DNA of 7,351 nucleotides from Oscillospiraceae bacterium (GCA_015069065.1 SVJI01000071.1:1-7351), one strand, 5' to 3'; positions 1 through 6,922 are shown, counted from the first letter of the stretch. Notes: generated from the sequence alone by a model not told the origin. Translations and numbers: made by a program.

Positions 1-143
1 ATATCAACATCCGAATACTCATGATAATCCCCACGTGCAAAAGATCCATAAAGATAAGCATCTGAAACTCTGTTTTCAAAAACATTATTACTTGAAGCAA
101 ATGCTTCCCTTAAAATAGAAAGAGCTTGCAACTGATTACACAT
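1..143 (-). CDS. MNT-type nucleotidyltransferase domain protein, N-terminal 47 codons (partial)
   Basis: The reverse strand reads from ATG at 143-141 and stays open to the window edge, giving 47 codons plus two bases. It starts MCNQLQALSILREAF and ends in YGSFARGDYHEYSDVDI. GSFARG followed by SDVD is the nucleotide-binding signature of the DNA polymerase beta / MNT nucleotidyltransferase superfamily: the GS turn binds the nucleotide and the two Asp residues of DVD hold the metal. Small proteins of this kind are usually about 100-150 residues and often pair with a HEPN gene as an MntA/HepT-type toxin-antitoxin module, where the MNT enzyme modifies and silences the HEPN RNase. Whether a HEPN partner follows cannot be seen here. 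A GGGGGTG ribosome binding site lies about 7 bases upstream of the start, and its own promoter lies at 168-196. The superfamily call is firm; antitoxin function is inference. Confidence 0.85.
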   Translation of the reverse strand, partial: MCNQLQALSILREAFASSNNVFENRVSDAYLYGSFARGDYHEYSDVD

Positions 144-167
144 ATCTTACACCCCCAATATATTTTT

Positions 168-196
168 ATTATATCTTACTTTTTTAAATATTGCAA
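168..196 (-). promoter_or_regulatory. Sigma-A-like promoter of the MNT gene
   Basis: On the reverse strand TTGCAA (196-191) and a perfect TATAAT (173-168) are separated by exactly 17 bases. The predicted start of transcription is near 161, giving a leader of about 18 bases with the GGGGGTG ribosome binding site just before the ATG at 143. The promoter lies beyond the terminator at 207-273, so the MNT gene appears to be transcribed separately from the integrase run. Confidence 0.65.
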
Positions 197-206
197 CACA
201 TTTTAG

Positions 207-273
207 AAAAACGCAAGTTAAGGGGATAAAATTGTTAGTTTTATTATTTTTCCACCTCTTAACTTGCGTTTTT
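207..273 (-). terminator. Long-stem terminator after the integrase
   Basis: Arms at 207-225 and 255-273 pair over 19 positions, with 18 Watson-Crick pairs and one that can be G-U in RNA. The loop is 29 bases. On the minus strand the stem ends in a run of five T followed by CTAAAA, as in a rho-independent terminator. The A-run on the other arm would let it work on the plus strand too. It lies 25 bases past the integrase stop codon. The loop contains a second small inverted repeat, ATAAAA (226-231) with TTTTAT (239-244). The large loop is unusual, so a role as a terminal inverted repeat of an element is an alternative. Confidence 0.7.
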
Positions 274-298
274 CATTCAATATACTATTGTTTTTTTA

Positions 299-1075
299 TC
301 AGTTTTCTTTTTTAATATACGCATTTAATTTATCGATACTACGTTTTTTCTGTTTATCTGCTAAGTGAGTATATACACTCAAAGTAATTGAAACGTCAGA
401 ATGACCAAGAACCGCCTGTGTTGTCTTTATATCAACATCTGCATTATAAAGCATTGTACAAAATGTGTGCCTGAATTGATGCATTCCGAATTTTGCATCT
501 GTATCATAATATTCATTATATTCCCTTAAAAATCTTTTCCAGAATTTATTAATTGAGCTTTCAGTATGAGGATTTCCCGATGCATTTACAAACACAGGCT
601 TTCCCTGTATATCAGCACCATATTTTTGAATATATTCTTTTTGGTATGTTTCTAAAACATCACACAGTGTATCTAGTATCGGAATCTCTCTGATACTTGT
701 TTTAGTTTTTGGCAGACTTATTATAGGGCGATTGTTTTTAAATATAATTGCTTTATCAACATGAATTACTTTATTCTCAAAATCAATGTCATCCCATACC
801 AGTGCAGCTATTTCCCCTCTTCTCAAGCCTGTATAAAGAAGAGTCATAATAAAAGGTCCGCAGTCTGATATCTTGCAAAATTCACTTATTTTTTCAACTT
901 CCTCTTCACTTAATGCCTTTCTTTCATTTTTCTCTCGTTTATTTATTATAAGACCAACCGTAGGGTCTTTTATCACCAAGTCATTTGCTATCGCAGTAGT
1001 ATACATCTGATGAAGCGTATCACGTAGTTTCTTTATGCTACTTGCGTGGATGTATACTAAAAAAGTGGACAGCAA
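299..1075 (-). pseudogene. Tyrosine recombinase (integrase), 5'-truncated
   Basis: The protein carries the complete catalytic domain of a phage/ICE-type tyrosine recombinase, which cuts and rejoins DNA at attachment sites through a covalent phosphotyrosine. Visible in 258-residue numbering: Arg I in YTGLRRGE (R85), the beta-hairpin lysine in PKTKTSIREIPI (K123 or K125), HQFRH with H199 and R202, LGHSD with H225, and the nucleophile in SVYTHL (Y235). Only about 35 residues of the core-binding domain precede it (from IHASSIKKLRDTL), and the arm-binding domain is absent; full-length relatives are roughly 370-400 residues. Residues 1-8 (MLSTFLVY) look foreign. The only upstream start is a TTG at 1075 without a ribosome binding site, and the frame stays open further upstream into the preceding small gene. 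It is therefore probably an untranslated remnant, although the active-site set is whole. No excisionase or second attachment site is seen. Confidence 0.8.
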
Positions 1076-1102
1076 AATGGAAATGATATAAAATAGTAGA
1101 CA
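1057..1102 (-). repeat. Imperfect direct repeat at the integrase truncation point
   Basis: On the minus strand TGTCTACTATTTTAT (1102-1088) and TGTCCACTTTTTTAG (1071-1057) match at 12 of 15 positions, 31 bases apart. Together they fill the stretch between the last sequence resembling the small exported gene (about 1106) and the first sequence resembling integrase (about 1050). Repeated TGT-starting motifs like these occur at the ends of some insertion sequences, so this may be the leftover end of one. No transposase remains, and that identity is inference. Confidence 0.35.
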
Positions 1103-1389
1103 CGAAAGCTCCTCGGGAATTTCCTGTCTCCATAAGCCTCTCTCTGTCTGATTTTCAATAAGTGCATCGGTATGATCAATGTAATACTCAAGAGCCTTTT
1201 CTTTGTAACGGATACTTTCTTCTTGCCATCCGGGGTTTCCTCTATCACGGTGTCAGAATCAATAACATCAAGTTCATATCTTAGCTCTGCCGTTTTGTTT
1301 GCCTGGGAATATATTTCATCCGAAGCCAACACGCCAAAGGATACAGATATTATTGCACAAACAAGAATCAAAAGAATGATTTTTTTCAT
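1057..1389 (-). CDS. Small exported protein of unknown function, apparently frameshifted
   Basis: The ORF starts with a clear signal peptide: lysines at 2-3, a hydrophobic core over residues 4-20, and a likely cleavage after VLA (residue 22). A short acidic/polar region follows (residues 23-64). GGGAGGTGA lies ahead of the ATG at 1389, and the gene starts 15 bases after the SLH gene stops, so the two are probably cotranscribed. After residue 64 (VTKK) the composition changes to an unlikely tail ending ISFPFCCPLF. In the -1 frame the sequence instead reads KALEYYIDHTDALIENQ and on to EIPEEL (to about 1106), which looks like normal protein. The switch falls at an A-rich run (AAAGAAAAGG, about 1205-1195), so a one-base deletion or sequencing error is likely. 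That second frame then runs without a stop into the integrase remnant. I recognise no family; the gene is probably the 5' end of a longer surface or exported protein. Confidence 0.55.
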   Translation of the reverse strand: MKKIILLILVCAIISVSFGVLASDEIYSQANKTAELRYELDVIDSDTVIEETPDGKKKVSVTKKRLLSITLIIPMHLLKIRQREAYGDRKFPRSFRVYYFISFPFCCPLF

Positions 1390-1404
1390 TATCCACTCAC
1401 CTCC

Positions 1405-4400
1405 CTACTTAATAATTATAACAGTTCTTATCGCTGTATATCTGCTTGCTACAACCACACGGGAGCCATTGCCCGCCGCAGTTTCTGCAACCAATTCATC
1501 TGCTGTGACAGCCTTTATGCGGCTACCTTTAGGTTCAGAGCTGTCATACAAATAAAAGTAAGATTTCTTCACAATAGAATGTCCTGTAATTTTATCTGTA
1601 TTATCTTTTAAATCTTTAGTTCTTACACCTATTGCATTAAAGGTATAGTCTGCCACATTACCTACTACAGAAGTGCAAGCAGAATTTCCATATGTTCCTG
1701 TGCTGCTTTTCGGGAAACGAATAGCTTTATATTCAGGCTTTTTATCATTGCTTATATCACACACCTGCACACATTTTGTAAGCTTTCCACTCATATCAGC
1801 AGCTACCAAAAAGGCATCTCCCTCTTCCAGATCGTTCAGTGTCATTGTAGTACCACCGTTTATATCAAACACTGTAAAATTCTCACTTAAAACATACTCC
1901 TTGCTTACTCCGTTCATAAGACCTATTATTTTGTCATGCTCCTCGCCATCCGTTATTACTTTTATTTTCTTTTGCAGTATAAAAGCATCATCGCTGACTC
2001 CATTTTTGTCCGTACTGTCAGAAGAATCCAGTACCACAGCCTTTGGTGCCTTGTAAGCACTATAATCATATGCTGAAAAGCTGTAAGCCTGGCTGTCGGT
2101 AAAATTAAGAGGTGTAATTCTTATACCGTCTGATTCAACCTTCCCGTCGGAGTCACGTTTTTCAATCATAAATATAATAGTGTTGTCACTGACAGTATAT
2201 TCTCCAATAGAACTTGTTGATGAACGGTATACGTTGGGTGCAGATGTAATATCTGTTTTGTAGAACCTTTCACTTTCGTAATCAAACGCAGCCGCATCTC
2301 CCGCTTTGGTGGCGTAATAAAGCTTATTAAGCTCTCCCTTATCATTCAGCTCGTACTTTATCAACTGCTGAACAACCTCGCCGTTATTTGTAATTCCTAT
2401 ATTGTTGACAGCATCCCATTGAGAAATTGTTTCCTTTGCATTTTTTCCGCTTCCGCTGTTGGTTTCAATTTTTTTTGCACCTTTAAGCTGAATAAGCTCC
2501 CCATTTTGAGAATATATCAAAAATTCTCCTTCATCGGGCTTGATAGCTTTTGTACCAAACGCAGCATTAAGCAAATATCCGTACTGTTCTCCTCCTTCCG
2601 ATTCAAAACTGTAGGCTATTTTGCCGTCGTGGGTAATTGCAAAACGCAGACTTCTTCCCAAAACAAAGTTTCTCTTTTGTTCACTATTAGTTTTAATTTC
2701 CTGTGCGAATTCTTTGGTTAAATCGTAAATGTTATCGTTTATAACACAGGAGCTTATCATCTGTCCATCATTTTCGAGTCCAGTTATTTCACCTATGATA
2801 CCAACATTTTCTACAATACATAAAATGACCTCGTTATCTTTGCTTCTGGCGACGGAAAGCACGTTATAGATTAATTTTGCCGCCTCCGCACGTGTGCAGG
2901 CATTTGTGGGATTAAATAATCCCTTATCATCGCCTGACAATATATTCACTGAGTACATTGCACAAACAGCATCCTGTGCATAAGAAGCAATTTTGTCGTA
3001 GTCCTTGAACAGAGGAGTTTTAGCTGATGAAATTTTATTCTCCATTATGCGGTAAAGAATAACCGCAACGTCCTGTCTTGTTATACTTTGACCAACACCG
3101 AAAAACCCGCCTTGCCCGTTTACTACACCGGCATTAACTGCTTTTTTGATGTATTGGGTGTACCACGCACTGCTATCAACATCAGCAAAGCTGTCCTCAC
3201 CCTCGCTCCACTGCGAGCCAAAAGCCATAACCGCCATTTTCACAAACTGTTCACGTGTTACAGCGTTTGCAGGGCAGAACTGTGTCGGCGTCATTCCCGC
3301 AATAATCCCTCTGTTCTTCAAAGCTGTTATTGCTTCACTTGCCCATGCAACACTTGCTATATCTGTAAATTCTGAAGAAACCTCTTCCTTCACACCTTCT
3401 ACATTTTCCATTCCTTCTATATTATATACACGGTGACCTCCGCCGCCACCGCCACCGCCGGTTGGCGGGTCATACTCATCGTCTGTGTCATCCTCAAGCA
3501 GGTTGAGTAATACAGAAAGCCTTGCAATAAAGGTATCCTTAATTTCCGAAAGAAGTGTGAAGGTCTTATCTTCAAATGCTTTTCCCATCTCAACAGGGTC
3601 AACCTTTGTGTAGTCTCCATTCACATCTATTCCTTCAATACTGTACTTTCTTAACAGATAGTCAGTCTGTGACCTGTCAGTATTGCTGAACGCCTCAAGA
3701 ATTACTGTTTTTTCAAATTCAGAGGAAAGCTTTCCCCATGACTCAACAAGTCTTTCGGTATCAGTGTTTATGAGAGCGAAGAGCTTATCCTGCACACCTG
3801 TCTTATTATCCTTATATTCTTTGTTTTCCAAATCAATATTAAGTCTCGTCTTATTATTTCCGAGGAATCCTTCAAACTCTCCTCTGGTAAGAGTCTTAAG
3901 GCCATAGATTATCTCTGATGTATCAATTACCTTCTGAATATCGGTAAGCAAAGGGACACCATCTGTATAATAAGCATCACGATAGTCTATCAGAATATTA
4001 TTAAAATCCTCCTCCGCTATGTCATAGGTAGAGTCATAGAAATCCGGAAGTATAAACATTCCTCCATGATTTTCAAAGAACGCTTTTAAATCCGTATGCA
4101 CACTCGCCCCATTAAAGATAGATTTTATAGTGTTCTTTTCCGCAGAACCAAGAAGCTTAACTGTTCCCCCTCTTGCAGAGGATGCAAACTGCATCCCTTT
4201 CACACCCAATCTGATAAGATAATCCCCGGGCGTCCTATCCTCTTTTATAGTAAAGGTAAACGCAAAGCTTCCGTTTTCGTCTGCTTTCATTTCGTCGATA
4301 GTAAATACCGTAGTTTTATCTATCGTTGTAAGTGCACCGGGATCAACAGCATTCCCACTGGCATCAGGATAATAAACTATCATTGTAACAACCGTTTCGA

Positions 4401-4575
4401 TGTCACTGTTGACCTTTCCGTTAACAGTGACCTTGCCAGTCCTTTCGTCCATAACTAACTTTTCTATTGTAAGGTCATAAACAGGGCTGCTTTCTTCCGC
4501 AGAGCATGTTACAGTGCCAAATATCATTATGATAGACAGTAGACAAGCTAAAAGTTTTAATTTAACATGCATCAT
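1405..4575 (-). CDS. Secreted S-layer-homology (SLH) domain surface protein, 1056 residues
   Basis: A Sec signal peptide occupies residues 1-27, with cleavage probably near CSA-EE. A beta-rich, Ig-like region follows (about 30-142), then a mostly helical region (about 145-362), an acidic stretch and an eight-glycine linker (373-380). Three SLH repeats span about 403-452, 463-511 and 523-573. Their signature positions read TREQ (440), TRQD (499) and TRAE (561), matching the TRAE-type motif that binds pyruvylated secondary cell-wall polymer. The protein is therefore expected to be non-covalently anchored to the cell wall. The last ~480 residues look beta-rich with many short hydrophobic strands, and I recognise no family there. 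SLH repeats in the middle of the chain rather than at an end are less common. The gene appears complete and starts 15 bases after the solute-binding fragment. A role in surface structure, adhesion or glycan capture is inference; no catalytic motif is seen. Confidence 0.85.
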   Translation of the reverse strand: MMHVKLKLLACLLSIIMIFGTVTCSAEESSPVYDLTIEKLVMDERTGKVTVNGKVNSDIETVVTMIVYYPDASGNAVDPGALTTIDKTTVFTIDEMKADENGSFAFTFTIKEDRTPGDYLIRLGVKGMQFASSARGGTVKLLGSAEKNTIKSIFNGASVHTDLKAFFENHGGMFILPDFYDSTYDIAEEDFNNILIDYRDAYYTDGVPLLTDIQKVIDTSEIIYGLKTLTRGEFEGFLGNNKTRLNIDLENKEYKDNKTGVQDKLFALINTDTERLVESWGKLSSEFEKTVILEAFSNTDRSQTDYLLRKYSIEGIDVNGDYTKVDPVEMGKAFEDKTFTLLSEIKDTFIARLSVLLNLLEDDTDDEYDPPTGGGGGGGGHRVYNIEGMENVEGVKEEVSSEFTDIASVAWASEAITALKNRGIIAGMTPTQFCPANAVTREQFVKMAVMAFGSQWSEGEDSFADVDSSAWYTQYIKKAVNAGVVNGQGGFFGVGQSITRQDVAVILYRIMENKISSAKTPLFKDYDKIASYAQDAVCAMYSVNILSGDDKGLFNPTNACTRAEAAKLIYNVLSVARSKDNEVILCIVENVGIIGEITGLENDGQMISSCVINDNIYDLTKEFAQEIKTNSEQKRNFVLGRSLRFAITHDGKIAYSFESEGGEQYGYLLNAAFGTKAIKPDEGEFLIYSQNGELIQLKGAKKIETNSGSGKNAKETISQWDAVNNIGITNNGEVVQQLIKYELNDKGELNKLYYATKAGDAAAFDYESERFYKTDITSAPNVYRSSTSSIGEYTVSDNTIIFMIEKRDSDGKVESDGIRITPLNFTDSQAYSFSAYDYSAYKAPKAVVLDSSDSTDKNGVSDDAFILQKKIKVITDGEEHDKIIGLMNGVSKEYVLSENFTVFDINGGTTMTLNDLEEGDAFLVAADMSGKLTKCVQVCDISNDKKPEYKAIRFPKSSTGTYGNSACTSVVGNVADYTFNAIGVRTKDLKDNTDKITGHSIVKKSYFYLYDSSEPKGSRIKAVTADELVAETAAGNGSRVVVASRYTAIRTVIIIK

Positions 4576-4585
4576 TGTACCTCCT
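4576..4585 (-). promoter_or_regulatory. Ribosome binding site deciding between two start codons of the SLH gene
   Basis: A perfect AGGAGG lies at 4585-4580. Two ATG codons stand side by side at 4575-4573 and 4572-4570, with spacings of 4 and 7 bases. The second gives the more typical spacing, so the true N-terminus may be MHVKLKLL, one residue shorter than listed. Confidence 0.7.
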
Positions 4586-4590
4586 GATTT

Positions 4591-5112
4591 TTACTTGAGT
4601 GCTGCCTTGAGATTCGTGTTATTTCTTTCGTTATATACCTTTACCATGCTTTCAAGCATTTCAAGACCGCCCTTTTGTGTCCATTCCTTTACATACTTAT
4701 CGTAATTATCAATAGATTCTTCACCTGTAACAAGCTTAATAAACCATTCTTCCTCAAGCTTCTTGATTTCGGGGTAGATTTTGTTGTATTCATCCGTTAC
4801 GATACTGTACATATCACATTTATAAAGCGGCATTTCCTTTGCAGCCTTAATATATGTCCACTTATCTGGTGTATTCTTTTCCCAGCCTGCCTCCTGGAAA
4901 GCAACATTTGAAACAATCGCACCTAATGCACCAAGCCATTTCTCATTAATTCCCTTTTGACCTTCCTCTGTTGTTGCACCTGTTTCTGCGTCATAATGCA
5001 CGCCTTCAAATCCATAGTTTGCAAGCTTGAAGCCATCTTCAATAACAAAATCCCACATTTTATTCAGATAATTTACTTTTGCAAAATTGCTTCTTTTAAA
5101 TAATCTATCCAT
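4591..5112 (-). CDS. Extracellular solute-binding protein (LplA-type), C-terminal fragment
   Basis: The 173-residue product resembles only the C-terminal third of LplA-like lipoprotein binding proteins, which catch oligosaccharides outside the cell for LplB/YtcP-type ABC importers; full-length relatives are about 500-560 residues. Family-like stretches are KVNYLNKMWDF (12-22), ANYGFEGVHYDAE (31-43) and the terminal helices around FIKLVTGEESIDNYDKYVKE (124-143). There is no signal peptide, lipobox or N-terminal lobe, so it cannot work as a binding protein by itself. It begins 12 bases after the upstream chimeric ORF and lies in the same reading frame, divided from it by a single TAA. The AAAGGGG before the ATG is a modest ribosome binding site. 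Residues 1-9 (MDRLFKRSN) may be junction sequence. Best read as a remnant of the operon's own binding-protein gene. Confidence 0.7.
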   Translation of the reverse strand: MDRLFKRSNFAKVNYLNKMWDFVIEDGFKLANYGFEGVHYDAETGATTEEGQKGINEKWLGALGAIVSNVAFQEAGWEKNTPDKWTYIKAAKEMPLYKCDMYSIVTDEYNKIYPEIKKLEEEWFIKLVTGEESIDNYDKYVKEWTQKGGLEMLESMVKVYNERNNTNLKAALK

Positions 5113-5124
5113 TTTTATTCCCCT

Positions 5125-5871
5125 TTACATATGTCCACCACTAATTTGTGCACTGTTTTTACCACGAAGTCTGACTGTTTTATCCTCAGGTACGTATTCA
5201 TTAGGAAAATGAACCATAATATTATCCTCTTCAAGTCTCTTCTGCAATACAGAAATATTGACATCTGAAACATTAACCTTATCTTTAATAGCCAGACACG
5301 CTGTATGTGCAGCCGCCTGCCCTGTGATAATCGCCGGCGGAATAACACGAAGAACGTCCCACGCATAGCCTACGCCTGCCGCACTTCTTCCTGCGGTCAG
5401 CATATTTGGATAATCTTTTCGTGTTATACACCTTAAAGGAACCTCAAACAAGTGGTCTCTATGCTCAAAATCATTGATTGCACAAATCGAATCATCAAAA
5501 TGCTTATACGCATCTTCCACTTTTAAAGCATAATCCGCATCAAGGTGGCAGGTTGTTCTGAATTGCGGCATAAAAGGAAGATGTGTAACCTCACGGCTTA
5601 ATCTGTCTGTAGCTTTTAGCTTTTGTAATAGCAAGCTCTGATTTGTCAGCAAGTAATCAGTTACTTCCTCTACAGTAAGTCCTGACCACATAGGAACATT
5701 ATCGGGCTGATTGTCGCCGAATAAATTTATATTACCGCCTGTAATATTTGAAAATGCGTGATAAATATTCTGTTCCTTAAGCATATTAACAAACGGATAA
5801 AGGGTGGTAATACTTAAAATACCAAGAATTATATAGTTTATTATATCGATAACTCCCATTTTTCTTTTCAT
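5125..5871 (-). CDS. Chimeric ORF: YtcP-type permease N-terminus fused to FAD-dependent oxidoreductase C-terminus
   Basis: From the ATG at 5871, which overlaps the lplB stop as TGATG, the product is 248 residues. Residues 1-31 (MKRKMGVIDIINYII to LYPFVNML) match the start of YtcP/MalG-type permeases, including the first membrane helix ending in a YPF motif. From about residue 32 the sequence changes to the C-terminal half of an FAD-dependent oxidoreductase of the FAD_oxidored type: LKATDRLSREV, PFMPQFRTTC, EVPLRCITRKDYPNML, then TAGRSAAGVGYAWDVLRV and IPPAIITGQAAA, which pack against FAD in relatives. The N-terminal Rossmann GxGxxG dinucleotide fold is missing and so are the other permease helices, so neither activity is expected. 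The fusion point lies near 5785-5775 and keeps the frame. A TTG at 5877 is another possible start but the coupled ATG fits better. Likely a deletion product or an assembly join. Confidence 0.75.
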   Translation of the reverse strand: MKRKMGVIDIINYIILGILSITTLYPFVNMLKEQNIYHAFSNITGGNINLFGDNQPDNVPMWSGLTVEEVTDYLLTNQSLLLQKLKATDRLSREVTHLPFMPQFRTTCHLDADYALKVEDAYKHFDDSICAINDFEHRDHLFEVPLRCITRKDYPNMLTAGRSAAGVGYAWDVLRVIPPAIITGQAAAHTACLAIKDKVNVSDVNISVLQKRLEEDNIMVHFPNEYVPEDKTVRLRGKNSAQISGGHM

Positions 5872-6839
5872 CACCAAATACCCCCATCTTCATCCAGTTT
5901 GTTCGATATATAGTTTGTAATAATTACAAGTAAAAGGGATACAACGCCTCTGAACATTCCTACGGCTGTTGCATAGCTGAAATTATTTGCCTGAAGCAGA
6001 CCTACACGATATATGTAATAATCAAGAGTTTCCGCCACTTCCGAAACAGTTGCGTTATATAAAACAAGAACCTGCTCAAATCCTACATTAAGTATCTGAC
6101 CAAAGCTTAAGATAAACTGTACACTGATAATGCTTCGTATAGACGGAATTGTGATATGCCACAGCTTCTGCCATCTGTTTACACCGTCAATCGCACCTGC
6201 CTCGTACAGCTGTGCATCTACGCCCGAAAGTGCTGCCAGATAAATAATGGCTGACCAACCGATTTCTTTCCATATAGCACTGCCCACATAAAGCCCTCTG
6301 TAATATTCTTTTGAAGCCATATACATCACCGGCTCTTTACCGAACATTGCTGTAATCTGGTTTACTACACCTTCAACCGAAAAGAAGTTATATAAAATAC
6401 CATATACAATAACCCACGAAATAAAGTGCGGTAAATATGTAGCAGTCTGAACAAATTTCTTATATTTCGGGTGATGCACTTCATTGAGCATCAGTGCCAA
6501 TGCTATAGGCGCCGGAAAGCTGAACGCAATCCTCAGAAAACTTATGGAAAGAGTATTTCCCAGAACACGCCAGAAATCACCATTTGAAACAAACCTCTCA
6601 AAATGCGCAAGACCTGCCCAGGGACTGGCGAACATACCGTCCATGAAATTATAATCCTTGAATGCCATTATAAGTCCAACCATAGGAGCATACGCAAAAG
6701 TCAGATAAAAAATTAAAACAGGGGCAAACATAATATAAAAGGGCATGTACCTTTTTAATGTTTGCAGCTTGCTTTTTCGATATCCAACCTGCACAACTGC
6801 AGCACTAACGCTGCATTCTTTTCTTTGTTTGATTTTCAT
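5871..6839 (-). CDS. lplB: Sugar ABC transporter permease, LplB family
   Basis: The product is an inner-membrane subunit of a type I ABC importer for oligosaccharides, normally paired with a YtcP-type permease, an LplA-type binding protein and a shared MsmX-like ATPase. At 322 residues it is full length for the family. Six hydrophobic segments lie at about 34-60, 98-118, 134-152, 183-204, 233-252 and 291-311. The cytoplasmic coupling loop has the EAA motif EAGAIDGVNRWQKLWHITIP (213-232), which contacts the ATPase. YLPHFISWVI (135-144) is also typical of LplB proteins. A GAGGTG ribosome binding site lies about 5 bases ahead of the ATG at 6839. It is the first gene after the promoter at 6893-6922 and the only intact transporter gene here. 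Its partner permease and binding protein are both truncated and no ATPase is visible. The substrate cannot be read from sequence; the symbol denotes family membership only. Confidence 0.9.
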   Translation of the reverse strand: MKIKQRKECSVSAAVVQVGYRKSKLQTLKRYMPFYIMFAPVLIFYLTFAYAPMVGLIMAFKDYNFMDGMFASPWAGLAHFERFVSNGDFWRVLGNTLSISFLRIAFSFPAPIALALMLNEVHHPKYKKFVQTATYLPHFISWVIVYGILYNFFSVEGVVNQITAMFGKEPVMYMASKEYYRGLYVGSAIWKEIGWSAIIYLAALSGVDAQLYEAGAIDGVNRWQKLWHITIPSIRSIISVQFILSFGQILNVGFEQVLVLYNATVSEVAETLDYYIYRVGLLQANNFSYATAVGMFRGVVSLLLVIITNYISNKLDEDGGIW

Positions 6840-6892
6840 TACGTCACCTCAAAATCATTTTTGAAAACTTCCCATTTGTTTTCCTTACGTCA

Positions 6893-6922
6893 AGTATAGC
6901 ATTCGACTTTTATTGTTGTAAA
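6893..6922 (-). promoter_or_regulatory. Promoter of the lplB gene run
   Basis: On the minus strand TTTACA (6922-6917) and TATACT (6898-6893) are spaced by 18 bases, each matching the sigma-A consensus at five of six positions. TGC immediately before the second box makes an extended -10. Transcription would start near 6886, giving a leader of about 46 bases before the lplB ATG. No other equally good promoter is visible in this intergenic region. Confidence 0.6.

Noticed and set aside
1195..1205. Programmed -1 frameshift at AAAGAAAAGG
   Set aside because: The bases do not form a canonical X XXY YYZ slippery heptamer in the reading frame, and the joined product (exported peptide plus recombinase) has no sensible function. 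A mutation or sequencing error is simpler.
3417..3620. Minus-strand 67-codon frame inside the SLH gene near the glycine linker
   Set aside because: It is an alternative-frame reading of the Gly-rich linker and upstream helices; the SLH frame is continuous through it.
4498..4575. Lipoprotein signal in the SLH protein at TVTC
   Set aside because: The three residues before Cys24 do not fit the usual lipobox (L-A/S-G/A-C), and the SLH repeats already provide anchoring; ordinary signal-peptidase cleavage near CSA-EE is more likely.
1172..4911. Plus-strand open frames of 63-127 codons opposite the SLH and solute-binding genes
   Set aside because: They lie antisense to well-supported coding sequence, have no ribosome binding sites I could see, and their products are Ser/Phe/Cys-rich in the way expected of shadow frames.
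5115..5366. Minus-strand 83-codon frame inside the oxidoreductase part
   Set aside because: It overlaps residues that clearly match the FAD-dependent oxidoreductase family in another frame and has no recognisable features of its own.
5872..5877. TTG at 5877 as the start of the chimeric ORF
   Set aside because: The in-frame ATG at 5871 overlaps the lplB stop as TGATG, a standard coupling arrangement, and gives the N-terminus MKRKMG expected for a permease.
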